Below, one piece after another: positions 56,552 to 64,000 of a DNA stretch of 64,000 nt. The first letter of the stretch is position 1. Each line of letters begins with the position of its first letter. A program made the position numbers and the translations under genes. This DNA comes from an uncultured bacterium (GTDB lineage: Bacteria; Bacillota; Clostridia; Christensenellales; HGM11417): NCBI GenBank assembly GCA_905215695.1, contig CAJMQN010000002.1, positions 1-64,000 on the forward strand. Direction: 5' to 3'. Under the pieces are notes generated by a model, which saw nothing but the letters and a program-made list of their open reading frames with translations, made no database searches and had not been told where the DNA came from.

Positions 56552-59500
56552 TTATTTCTTTTTTGTGAACAATGCTTTGATTGCCGCGATTAAATCTGCA
56601 AACGTCTTTTTCTTGACTGCGAACCAGAAGATTGCAAATCCGCCGATTCCTGCGACCGCTACTGAACCGATTACGATACCCGCAATCGCTCCGCCCGAAA
56701 GTCCTTTCTTTGCCACGGGGGCATCTTCATACACGGCCGTAAGGGTTGTTGCTTCCGTCACGGTAAAGGTATAACTCTTGTTTGTGCTGACGATTTTACC
56801 GCTTTCGTCCTTCCAGCCTTTGAACACTTTTCCTTCTTTATCTTCTGCCGTTACTGTTGCACTTTCGCCTTGGGTGTAAGTTCCTGCACCCGTTCCGCCT
56901 TCGACTTTGATTTCAATCGACGGAGCCTCTTCTATATCTCTGAAATGCGCTTCCATTGTCACGTTGCTTGCGGGCATTTCGAAAGTAACCGTCGATTTTG
57001 CCAAATCCTCGTCGGACAAGGTAATTCCCGTAACAACCCACTTATCGAACTCTTTTCCCGTTGCAGGGACGTTTGCCGTAATGGTTACGCTTTCGCCACA
57101 TTTTGCCTTTGATTTATCTGCCGTGCCGCCATTTACGGTAATAGTGTACTCGATATCTTCGTAATTTGCGGTTGCCGTTACGTTGCCGGCAGGCATATTA
57201 AAGGTAAGGCTTGTTTTAGTTGTATCAAGACCGCTTATTCCCTCAATCGTCCAACCCGAAAATTTCTTTCCGATTGTAGGCTCGTTTGCGGTGATAGTCA
57301 CGCTTGCGCCTTGAATAAACACACCTTCGCCTGTTCCGCCTATTACGGTAAGATTGTATGAAGAAACGCCGCTTTCAGGAACTTGCACTTCGACAACTTC
57401 TCCTGCATTGTAGTTGTCCGTTTCCTTAAACCTTATTTGATATCTACCGGACGAAAGCCCTGTAACGTCACTACCTGTTCCCGAAGTCCAAGCAGAATCG
57501 CCTACTTTGCGGTATTCCATTTGGGCGGTTATGCCTGTTATTTTGCCGTCCGTTGTGGTCGTTGCAGTCGGAGCAACGGTTGTGAACAACGAAGCAGCCG
57601 GTGCAGATTGCTCCGCCTTTGCGATTGTAAATTTCCACGAAACGTCGTGAATATCGGTTGCCGCGTTGAAGTTCGCCGTTGCGGTTGTGTCGATATACAC
57701 TTCATATTCGCCTGCGTCTTTTACCTCTGCAACAATCACTCCGCCTTTTTTGTACTTAACCGTGAAGGCAAAGCCTGTTTCGTCACCATAGAAAGTAATC
57801 AAACTAACGGTTGCGGTTTTGGCATTGCCGTCATACGTAAGGTTGCTCGGTTCATAGAAGTTAAAATCGCTTACAATAGGGTTTCTCTTACCTATGCTCC
57901 AAGAGATTTCCTTGTCGGTTATCGTGCCGTCGTTCCACTTATATCCGCTCTTTAATTTTGCTATTGCGGTATAATTACCTGCGTCAACGCCTTTATTGCC
58001 TGTTAGCGTATAGCCGACGCCATCATCAACGCCCGTTATCTCACTATTTGTATAAGTAAGCCCCGTTTTTGCTGTCGGAACGGCAATTTCTGTAAGCGTA
58101 GCAACGATATTAAATTTTGCGTCCGAATTGCTTTCGACAGTCAAATCGCTTGCAAGTCCCGTGATATTCGCCTTTGGAATTGTGATATTTACAACTTGGT
58201 CGCTAAGAGCGGTAGGCGTACCGCTGACGGTGATTTTCGCCTCGGTGTCGCTTATTCTCGTAACAGACTGAACAAGTCCGGCAGGAAGATTTGTTATCCA
58301 ATCACCCGAAAGAGCGGTCGCAAACGTATATCCCGTAAGAGTAACGGTAATATCCGTGTTTGCAATCGGTTCGCCTTGCTCACCGGAAATAGTTACGCTA
58401 TCTACGGTTGCTTTCTTTTCGGTGTAGTCCGCTGTGAACGGCTCGCTGTATATAGTAGCCCCATTATACTTAACCATAACGACGTATTGCCCGTTAGGTT
58501 TTGCGGTATCGGAATAAACAGTCGTTTGATATGTAGTCCCCGTTATGTTATTAAACCAACTATATACATATGCGTCTAAATCATCTGCCGATTTGATTGC
58601 AAGATAGTTCTCTTGATTGTTCGAAATAATCGAGCAAGTGACTTTTCCTGTTGTATCGCTTTCTCTTTCAAAAACAGGTTGCTCGGTAAACGCTTTATAA
58701 TTTGCCCATACCGTAACATTTTTATCTTGAACGGTAAGTTTTGCTCCGGTTTGACTTGTTGGGTTGGTTATAACTGCGTCACTTGCAAACGAAAACCATT
58801 TGTCAAACGGTATGTTTGTAGTATCCGTTTCGCTCACTTGCAAAGAAGGCGCATTCAAAGTGATTTCGTCGCCCGCAAGGAAATATCCATCTGCTTTATT
58901 CAAATAATCGGGTACGCCCGGACCTGCAAGTTTGCCGTTTGCTGCATATACATAGTACGGTGTGCCATAGCGATAGGACGCAAAGCAATTTCCGTCATCT
59001 TCGTTTACCGCATGAGTTGTATTATCTACGTCACCACCGGTAATAGGCCAGCCATTGCTTCCTGCTTTCTTGTATTTTATGGTCATATTGCCTGCTTTAG
59101 TCATCGTCTTGCCGTTTCGAACACCATAACTATAAGCACTATCGCCACCCGCCACGCTAACGTCAATATCGATATTGCCGTTTGTATTTATAGTTACATT
59201 ATTTTCTGCAAAAATACCTGCTACCCATTGATTTGCGGTGCTATTGTTTGTGTTTTTGGCTGTAATATTAACGCTTGCATTGTCTTCGATTGTTACGTTC
59301 CTTGCATGAATACCATGAACTTGCTTGTTTTCTCCATTAGACGTTGCGTTAATTGTGACTTGTGCGTTGCCTCCAATAACAACGTCAGTGGTTTTTACTG
59401 AATTCGACGCTCCGCAGGCTATTCCCCATACAGAGTTTGCGCTTGAAGCGTTTATCGTCAATTTTCCGTTTGCATTAGACGTAATAGTTACTCGTCCTTC

Positions 59501-59890
59501 TTTTGATGTATCGATAAATACGCCTCGTTGCCCACCGTTAATAGTATTTTCTCCGATAAGGTCAATTTTGTAATATCCTGATGCGGGAGCGCTTGTACCT
59601 ATTTCCCCGCCGTGATAATTGTTAAGAGTCAAAACGCCGTCTTTGTATTTGGCAACGTAATCCGACGTAGGGTTGCCTTTTTTTTGAGTGTAAGACTCGT
59701 CCAAATACCAACCGCTGTTTAATGCTTCGCTATTTATGTAAATTCTGTCATACGGCGTAAGCGTTTCTCCTTCCGCATAGACCGTACTCGTCGGGCTTGC
59801 CATCACTATGCCGAGCATAAGTGCAAGGCACATCGTAAGACCGAGTATAAGCGCTAATATCTTTGATTTATTCGCCTTGTTGTTTGTCAT
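56552..59890 (-). CDS. Large secreted surface protein with InlB-type repeats
   Basis: This 1112-residue protein has a signal peptide (KSKILALILGLTMCLALMLG, about residues 8-27), a beta-helix-like N-terminal region with repeated GVFIDTS..., GIACGAS..., GIHARNV... and GIFAENN... rungs (about 100-240), then Ig-like/MBG-type segments. Near the C-terminus are three divergent InlB B-repeats (YNLTVIGGTGEGVFIQGASVTI, YTITVNGGTADKSKAKCGESVT, IEIKVEGGTGAGTYTQGESATV), each ending in a GW or KW sandwich. It ends with a membrane helix (AIAGIVIGSVAVAGIGGFAIFW) and a Lys-rich tail, with no LPXTG sorting motif. It probably is an adhesin or carbohydrate-binding protein. Confidence 0.85.
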   Translation of the reverse strand: MTNNKANKSKILALILGLTMCLALMLGIVMASPTSTVYAEGETLTPYDRIYINSEALNSGWYLDESYTQKKGNPTSDYVAKYKDGVLTLNNYHGGEIGTSAPASGYYKIDLIGENTINGGQRGVFIDTSKEGRVTITSNANGKLTINASSANSVWGIACGASNSVKTTDVVIGGNAQVTINATSNGENKQVHGIHARNVTIEDNASVNITAKNTNNSTANQWVAGIFAENNVTINTNGNIDIDVSVAGGDSAYSYGVRNGKTMTKAGNMTIKYKKAGSNGWPITGGDVDNTTHAVNEDDGNCFASYRYGTPYYVYAANGKLAGPGVPDYLNKADGYFLAGDEITLNAPSLQVSETDTTNIPFDKWFSFASDAVITNPTSQTGAKLTVQDKNVTVWANYKAFTEQPVFERESDTTGKVTCSIISNNQENYLAIKSADDLDAYVYSWFNNITGTTYQTTVYSDTAKPNGQYVVMVKYNGATIYSEPFTADYTEKKATVDSVTISGEQGEPIANTDITVTLTGYTFATALSGDWITNLPAGLVQSVTRISDTEAKITVSGTPTALSDQVVNITIPKANITGLASDLTVESNSDAKFNIVATLTEIAVPTAKTGLTYTNSEITGVDDGVGYTLTGNKGVDAGNYTAIAKLKSGYKWNDGTITDKEISWSIGKRNPIVSDFNFYEPSNLTYDGNAKTATVSLITFYGDETGFAFTVKYKKGGVIVAEVKDAGEYEVYIDTTATANFNAATDIHDVSWKFTIAKAEQSAPAASLFTTVAPTATTTTDGKITGITAQMEYRKVGDSAWTSGTGSDVTGLSSGRYQIRFKETDNYNAGEVVEVQVPESGVSSYNLTVIGGTGEGVFIQGASVTITANEPTIGKKFSGWTIEGISGLDTTKTSLTFNMPAGNVTATANYEDIEYTITVNGGTADKSKAKCGESVTITANVPATGKEFDKWVVTGITLSDEDLAKSTVTFEMPASNVTMEAHFRDIEEAPSIEIKVEGGTGAGTYTQGESATVTAEDKEGKVFKGWKDESGKIVSTNKSYTFTVTEATTLTAVYEDAPVAKKGLSGGAIAGIVIGSVAVAGIGGFAIFWFAVKKKTFADLIAAIKALFTKKK

Positions 59891-60166
59891 AATCGTATCT
59901 CCTTTTAATTTTTGTGGGGGATATGTTCCGTGTCGCTTACGCGACTTAAAACCTTTGTAAAATGTTATTCTTTTTCCTTATAAAAGCAAAATCGCACCGC
60001 CCCATAGTAAAAAACCATGCAGCAGTGCGGTCAGATTCCGTTACTCTTATTCAAATTATAGGCAGACTTTCTCGTCTTTGATTGCCTTGTGTATGTCATA
60101 CCTTGTCAACTCCTTTTGCCTGTATTTCGCATTTTTTTTGCAGGTTATTCGGCGTTAAAAGTTCCG
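59891..60166 (-). other. Long untranslated leader of the surface protein gene
   Basis: About 300 bases separate the predicted transcript start from the ATG. It holds no ORF. Several short hairpins are visible (AGGC-AATCAA-AGAC / GTCT-GCCT near 60060-60088; GTCGC-GTAA-GCGAC near 59935). A leader regulator such as a riboswitch is possible, but no known class was recognised. Confidence 0.4.
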
Positions 60167-60185
60167 CGTATCAATATATGATACG
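60167..60185. promoter_or_regulatory. Palindromic operator downstream of the surface protein promoter
   Basis: A perfect inverted repeat CGTATCA-N5-TGATACG, about 15 bases after the -10 box on the minus strand. It suggests repression of the surface protein gene by a dimeric regulator. Confidence 0.6.
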
Positions 60186-60198
60186 TTTTGTCTTTTAT

Positions 60199-60227
60199 AT
60201 TCTACCATAAATTTCTCAAAAAATCAA
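60199..60227 (-). promoter_or_regulatory. Promoter of the surface protein gene
   Basis: TTGATT (60222-60227), 17-base spacer and TAGAAT (60199-60204) on the minus strand, with a long leader to the ATG at 59890. The rest of 60228-60389 holds no feature I recognise. Confidence 0.6.
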
Positions 60228-60389
60228 GTCTGTATGTCCTAACTTCGTGTGAAATTACAAAAAATCAAAAGTTTACCCACAATTCGTTTCTTTTTACTCA
60301 TTTTCGATACCTTTCCGCTCTCCCCTTATGCAAAAACGCACCTGCTTTTACAAACCATACGACACTCCCTACACTCGTTATATTTGTAA

Positions 60390-60422
60390 AAAAGGAGCGG
60401 CTCTCTTTTCGAAAACCACTCC
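60390..60422 (-). terminator. Terminator after the 134-aa gene
   Basis: A 7-bp stem GGAGTGG / CCGCTCC (one G-U pair) with a 15-base loop, followed on the minus strand by TTTTTT. It ends the recombinase/134-aa transcript. Confidence 0.75.
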
Positions 60423-60431
60423 CCGCGGAGA

Positions 60432-60836
60432 TTAGTCCGCTTTCTTGTTGTAAACCATGTTTGCTTTTGTCAGATCATAAATGATAACCTTTTCTTCGGG
60501 AACGAAGATGCCATTCATCTTGCGCGATGCACCATCGCCCCACTGCATAAGCTGCACAATCGTTGCGTGCGCGGCTTTGAATGCCACATTGATGACCGAC
60601 TTTTTGCCCGATTCGGACGGCTCTGATACTTTGAATTCAATCGAGTTTGCGTCCTGTTCGTCCGTTGCCTGTATAGCAAACTTTTTGTTGTCTGCATCGA
60701 TAAGCATTTGGATGTACTTTGGATAGCCAAGTTCGGCTGCGGTGTCTGCATTGAATTTGAAGTATTTGTTGGTGACCGTAACGGTCGATTCACTGGTGTT
60801 GCCATAGACGCTGATTACTTTGAAACCTTTTAACAT
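60432..60836 (-). CDS. Recombinase-associated protein of unknown function
   Basis: This 134-residue protein (MLKGFKVISVYGNTSES...) is Lys- and Ala-rich, with central segments YPKYIQMLIDADNKKFAIQATDEQDANS and SVINVAFKAAHATIVQLMQWG and a C-terminal EEKVIIYDLTKANMVY. No named family recognised. It overlaps the recombinase stop codon by 7 bases, so the two are translationally coupled. It may assist recombination as a directionality factor, which is inference. Confidence 0.68.
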   Translation of the reverse strand: MLKGFKVISVYGNTSESTVTVTNKYFKFNADTAAELGYPKYIQMLIDADNKKFAIQATDEQDANSIEFKVSEPSESGKKSVINVAFKAAHATIVQLMQWGDGASRKMNGIFVPEEKVIIYDLTKANMVYNKKAD

Positions 60837-61990
60837 TTTTGTTTTCTCCTTGATTTTTGTTTTTTAGAAATTTCTTTGAGTTGTTCGATGTCTATCTTTT
60901 CAACAGCGGACGGGATAGGAACGAAGCCTGTCAAAAGTCCTGACTTAATAGGTTTGAACTTAACCTTTATTTTGGGCTCTTTGGTGTGGCGAGCCCTATT
61001 GCCACCATCGAGGAAACGCTCTTGCACGTCCTCGTAGACCTTGCGTGAGACGATTGCCGGATGATAGTTCTTCATTCGGTATTGGGAAACTATGCCCTCG
61101 TTCTTTACCGATTTATGCGAGAACAAGTCAACCGTGACCGTCTTTTGCATTCGCATTTCACCGCAATACTTTTCATTGTGTAGCATTCCTGCGACCGTTC
61201 CCGGTTGCCATCTGACATTGCCTTTTGGTGTTGGTATTTCAGCCATTGTCAATGCTTCGGCTATCTCAACCGTGCTTTTGCCTTCCAAGTATGCAGTGAA
61301 CATAAACCTTACGATTTCAGCCTCTTTCTCGATTATGAATATCTTGCCGTTTTCGTCTGTGTCATAGCCCATTATCGCCCACATATTGTTTACGGGTATT
61401 CCCTTCTTAAACCGCTGACGATATGACCATTTCAAGGCTTCCGACTTTGCCTCGGACTCACCTTGCGCTACCGTGCTTAACAGTGTAAGGAAAGTTTCGC
61501 TGATGGTGTCCAAGGTGTTGTATCCGTTCATTTCGAAGAATACTCCGACAGGCGGTTTGAGTGCTTTGAGTCTTCGCACGTAGGAAATACAGTCAAGGGT
61601 ATTCCTTGCAAAACGGCTGATTGATTTTGTAACAATCATATCTATCTTGCCGTCTTCCGCATCTTGGATCATCTGCAAAAACTGCACGCGATGATTGACC
61701 GATGTTCCCGAAATACCCTCATCGGCATACACACCGACAAGCGTCCAATTGTCGTGCTTATTGATGTACTCCGTGTAATGTTGGACTTGTAGTTCGTAGC
61801 TCGATTGCTGCGACTCTTCATCGGTGCTTACTCGGCAATAGGCACAGACACGCAATTGCTTGTTTACTGTATCCCTGACATACTCTTCCTTTGGCGGTAT
61901 CTCTTCGATATCTATATGGTTGTCTTCCAAGAATGCCGCTTGTATCCGCTTGGCAGAGGCTGTCCTCTTTTTGTCTCTTCGTTGTATCAT
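60830..61990 (-). CDS. Serine recombinase of the second segment
   Basis: This 386-residue serine recombinase has the catalytic motif RVCAYCRVSTDEESQQSSYELQ (about residues 47-68), VTKSISRFARNTLDCISYV, the E-helix SESEAKSEALKWSYRQRF and recombinase motif NEKYCGEMRMQKTVTVDLFSHKSVKNEG. Unlike the left pair it has no zinc ribbon or long coiled coil; it ends in a short basic tail (KKQKSRRKQKC). This is the shorter subfamily found in integrative elements. The ATG at 61990 follows AGGTGAG. A direct repeat lies 84 bases upstream. Confidence 0.92.
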   Translation of the reverse strand: MIQRRDKKRTASAKRIQAAFLEDNHIDIEEIPPKEEYVRDTVNKQLRVCAYCRVSTDEESQQSSYELQVQHYTEYINKHDNWTLVGVYADEGISGTSVNHRVQFLQMIQDAEDGKIDMIVTKSISRFARNTLDCISYVRRLKALKPPVGVFFEMNGYNTLDTISETFLTLLSTVAQGESEAKSEALKWSYRQRFKKGIPVNNMWAIMGYDTDENGKIFIIEKEAEIVRFMFTAYLEGKSTVEIAEALTMAEIPTPKGNVRWQPGTVAGMLHNEKYCGEMRMQKTVTVDLFSHKSVKNEGIVSQYRMKNYHPAIVSRKVYEDVQERFLDGGNRARHTKEPKIKVKFKPIKSGLLTGFVPIPSAVEKIDIEQLKEISKKQKSRRKQKC

Positions 61991-62002
61991 TTTCTCACCT
62001 CC

Positions 62003-62019
62003 CTTTCGCCCATTATTTG
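62003..62019 (+). repeat. Degenerate third copy of the candidate att sequence
   Basis: CTTTCGCCCATTATTTG resembles CTTTCGCCCAGTATTTTG at 62073-62090 with one substitution and one deletion, 70 bases away and in the same orientation, close to the recombinase start codon. It may be a recombinase binding site. The remainder of 61991-62216 holds no gene. Confidence 0.4.
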
Positions 62020-62073
62020 CCTTATCAGCACGAGCGAATAGGCCTCCTATCCGAGCCTACATATATAATAAAC

Positions 62074-62090
62074 TTTCGCCCAGTATTTTG
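62074..62090 (+). repeat. 17-bp direct repeat, right copy (candidate att site)
   Basis: TTTCGCCCAGTATTTTG, identical to 44947-44963 and in the same orientation; it lies 84 bases upstream of the serine recombinase gene start. Confidence 0.5.
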
Positions 62091-62216
62091 CTATGGGATA
62101 CACGCCCCAAGATGCTATAAATAAGATTTTTTAATTCAGTTTTGGTATTCAAGTCCTGCTGGACGGTGCTTATAGTCCGACAGACTTCAAGTGTGAAATT
62201 ACGCTTTTTTGGGGCA

Positions 62217-62256
62217 TAAAAAAAGACCGGGCAACGGGTTCTCCGTTACTCGGTCT
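62217..62256 (-). terminator. Second terminator after the truncated recombinase
   Basis: Stem AGACCGAGTAACGG / CCGTTGCCCGGTCT with a 5-base loop, followed by TTTTTTT on the minus strand. It is tandem with the hairpin at 62310-62349. Confidence 0.8.
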
Positions 62257-62309
62257 GGTGATTTGCTATGAAATTGATTAAAAAGGGGCGAAAATACCCC
62301 TAAAAATGC

Positions 62310-62349
62310 AAAAAATGATGGTCTATAAGAAAAGACTTATAGACCATCA
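62310..62349 (-). terminator. First terminator after the truncated recombinase
   Basis: A 14-bp perfect stem TGATGGTCTATAAG / CTTATAGACCATCA with a 6-base loop, followed by TTTTTTG on the minus strand. It stands 45 bases after the recombinase stop codon. Confidence 0.88.
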
Positions 62350-62393
62350 CACTTGGCTCCACTTATAGGACTCGAATATCTGCCAATGTATCA

Positions 62394-63614
62394 TTATTCT
62401 TCCTTTATCCGTTTCGTTCCCTTGGCCCAAGTATCCAAGAACATATAGTACTCGCTACCATTCGACAATCGACATATTGCCAACTTATTTGTTACAAGTT
62501 CTATTTCGTCCACGATATAACGCACTAAGTCTTCGTTGAAGTGTTCATACAGCGTTTGCAACTTCAACCTTTGAGATATTTCTTCTATTCGTTGCTCAAT
62601 TGGTGCAAGACATTTATTTTCTTGTATCATTTCCTCTCTTTCCAATTCAAGGAATGGCTCAGTATGTATAAATTGACGAGATAAGTGGCAATATTCCTCA
62701 TACGTAATCGCATCTTCTATATAATCGTCTTTTATTTGTTGTATTTGTCTTTGAACCCTTTTGATTTTTGCATTTACACTTTTTATGCTACTCTTGTGTG
62801 CTTTCCTTGCAGAATTGATAATCGTATCCGTCATCTCTGTGTACAACGGCTCTTTTTGAAACAATATCTGTCGTATAACCATTTGAAGCCCATCGATTAT
62901 CACTTTTTCTTTTATTTGCATCATAGAACAACTGCCTTGGTCATGTCTTTGGCAAACCCAATATCCGATGCCACCACCTTTACGGTATTGAACATGTCGA
63001 CGCATTACACCACCACACTGTCCGCATATAAGCAATCCGCTTAAGCAACTCTTCCCGCTATATTTACTTGGATACGCTTTCGAACCAGTTCGCAAGTCTT
63101 TTCTACGTTGCATCTCATTTTGAACCTCATCAAACATTGCTGATGATATAATTGGCGCATGGTGACTTTTTACGTAATAACTGCGAAGTTGTCCTGTGTT
63201 TTTATATCGTTTGGAAGCCAAGAAATCCGGGGAATAAGTTTTTTGCAACAAGCAATCGCCCTTATACTTCTCGTTCTTTAATATAGATAAAATTGTGCTA
63301 TCTCCCCAGTTTTTATTTCCCTCCGGCGATTCTATCTCCCTTAGTTCCATTTCCAAGGCAATTTGGTGAATGCTTTTTCCGTCCGAGTATAACTGGTATA
63401 TACTCCGTACAGCCAAAGCCTGTTTGGGAATTATAATAATCCGGTTATCTTCTTCTCTTGAATAGCCGAGAAAGTGTTTTGTATGTATTAAATAATGGCC
63501 TTGGGCAAACTGTTTTTGAATAGCCCATTTGATGTTGTTGGAAATGCTTCTGCTCTCTTCCTCGGCTACTATTGCCATAATTGATAAGACGAGAGCACTC
63601 TGCGGAGAAAGCGA
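62394..63614 (-). pseudogene. Large serine recombinase lacking its N-terminal catalytic domain
   Basis: The frame is open from the junction at 63614 (KIDSLSPQSALVLSIM...) to a stop at 62394; the first in-frame ATG is at 63578 and has no ribosome binding site seen. It retains the E-helix (AEEESRSISNNIKWAIQ), recombinase motif (NEKYKGDCLLQKTYSP), zinc ribbon (LICGQCGGVMRRHVQYR with C-x-R-H) and the coiled coil, but lacks the first 120 or so residues including RVSTD and its catalytic Ser. It cannot be active. The break coincides with the ABC ATPase gene end. Confidence 0.88.
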
Positions 63615-63615
63615 A

Positions 63616-63999
63616 TCAATCTTCTATATGAAGAAGTTTTGCAACAGATAATACCTTCCCTTCAATTTCTTTTTTCTTAAAATGTCGATTCCTAAGTGGG
63701 AAAGCAATGTTGTCAAACACATTCATTGTGGGATAAAGAGCATAATTCTGGAAAACCATTGCTACATCTCTTTTTTGAGGTTTATTTTCATTCACCCTTA
63801 TTCCATCAATGTATATCTCTCCACCATTTATATCTTCGACTCCTGCGATAATATTTAAGAGGGTTGTTTTTCCACAGCCCGATGGTCCAAGAATAACAAA
63901 GAAGTCGCGGTCATCAACACAAAAGGAAATATCCCTCAAAACGGGGACATCCCTATCGTATGATTTAGCTAAATTAATGACCTTGAGTTTCTCCATCAT
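63616..63999 (-). pseudogene. ABC transporter ATP-binding protein (UgpC/MsmX-like), truncated
   Basis: 127 residues of an ABC ATPase. Walker A GPSGCGKTTLLNII (about residues 37-50) and the Q-loop region (VAMVFQNYALYPTMNVFDNIAFPLRNRH) are present, but the LSGGQ signature, Walker B and the C-terminal regulatory domain are absent. The reading stops at a TGA directly where the recombinase sequence begins. Full-length family members have about 350 residues. It is probably a sugar ABC transporter gene broken by a deletion or insertion, or an assembly join. The ATG is at the right window edge. Confidence 0.85.
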
Positions 64000-64000
64000 T

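Larger units (their letters stand above)
44947..62090. mobile_element. Second integrated segment carrying a defence operon (approximate limits)
   Basis: A 17-kb segment bounded by the 17-bp direct repeat TTTCGCCCAGTATTTTG, with a serine recombinase gene starting 84 bases from the right copy. Cargo: SLOG protein, MORC/Z1/AIPR-type defence operon, WYL regulator, large surface protein, 134-aa protein. No conjugation genes were found. Whether it inserted into the prophage or is part of it is unresolved. Confidence 0.5.

Noticed and set aside
59891..60166. Known riboswitch (c-di-GMP type) in the surface protein leader
   Set aside because: The conserved GGCAAACC and GACGCAAAG segments of that class are absent; only generic hairpins are present.
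62146..62172. tRNA-3'-end-like phrase TTCAAGTCCT near 62146
   Set aside because: Only ten bases match the T-arm of tRNA-Leu; no acceptor stem or CCA follows, so it is not a tRNA remnant or att site on this evidence.
1..64000. CRISPR array or cas genes
   Set aside because: No regularly spaced 25-40-base repeats were found; the two short-motif clusters (35105-35288 and 33428-33543) have repeats of only 6-7 bases without spacers of constant length.

Overview
The window comes from an endospore-forming member of the Bacillota, most likely a Clostridia. The evidence is the partial spoIIIA operon at the left edge, sigma-A promoters of the TTGACA-N17-TATAAT type, strong AGGAGG ribosome binding sites and the phage families present. 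The species cannot be named from the sequence. Nearly all genes are on the minus strand, so transcription mostly runs from right to left.

Host chromosome, 1-4222: spoIIIAE (partial), spoIIIAD, spoIIIAC, spoIIIAB and spoIIIAA (the engulfment-stage channel), then a GNAT acetyltransferase / D-aminoacyl-tRNA deacylase / HAD phosphatase operon, and divergent tRNA-Gly(CCC) and tRNA-Leu(TAG) genes. This part looks richer in G+C than what follows.

Prophage, about 4455 to 44946: a siphovirus-type genome with an HK97-fold capsid, lying directly behind tRNA-Leu. In transcription order it has: a LexA-like repressor; a Y-family polymerase and YolD protein; a SNF2-type helicase; a homing-endonuclease-like ORF; a primase-helicase beside an iteron-like repeat cluster; a VRR-NUC nuclease and late regulators; HNH and the small terminase. 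Next comes a cassette between the two terminase genes (cytosine methyltransferase with a repeated target-recognition region, SAM synthetase, sigma factor, amidoligase and gamma-glutamylcyclotransferase), then the large terminase. A cargo operon follows (XRE-ART fusion, partner, two HEPN-type proteins), then a ParB-methyltransferase, portal, protease, capsid, connectors, tail genes with a probable -1 frameshift, tape measure, baseplate, fibres and holin. Two overlapping large serine recombinases end it. No endolysin was found.

Second mobile segment, about 44947 to 62090: bounded by a 17-bp direct repeat. It carries a SLOG-type protein and a seven-gene operon behind its own operator-promoter: XRE regulator, C5-cytosine methyltransferase, an unrecognised 343-aa protein, a MORC/MutL-like GHKL ATPase, a Z1-domain helicase, a PD-(D/E)XK nuclease and an AIPR protein. 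This matches a predicted but little-characterised restriction-like defence system. Next come a WYL regulator, a 1112-aa surface protein with InlB-type repeats, a 134-aa protein and another serine recombinase.

Right edge, 62091-64000: a 5'-truncated serine recombinase abuts a 3'-truncated ABC-transporter ATPase gene. This is either a deletion scar or an assembly join.

The main points for a second look are: the MORC/Z1/AIPR operon with its unrecognised protein; a bipartite promoter-like element found three times in the prophage beside a phage sigma factor; the methyltransferase with seven repeated TRD-like motifs next to a phage SAM synthetase; and the XRE-ART plus HEPN cargo operon.
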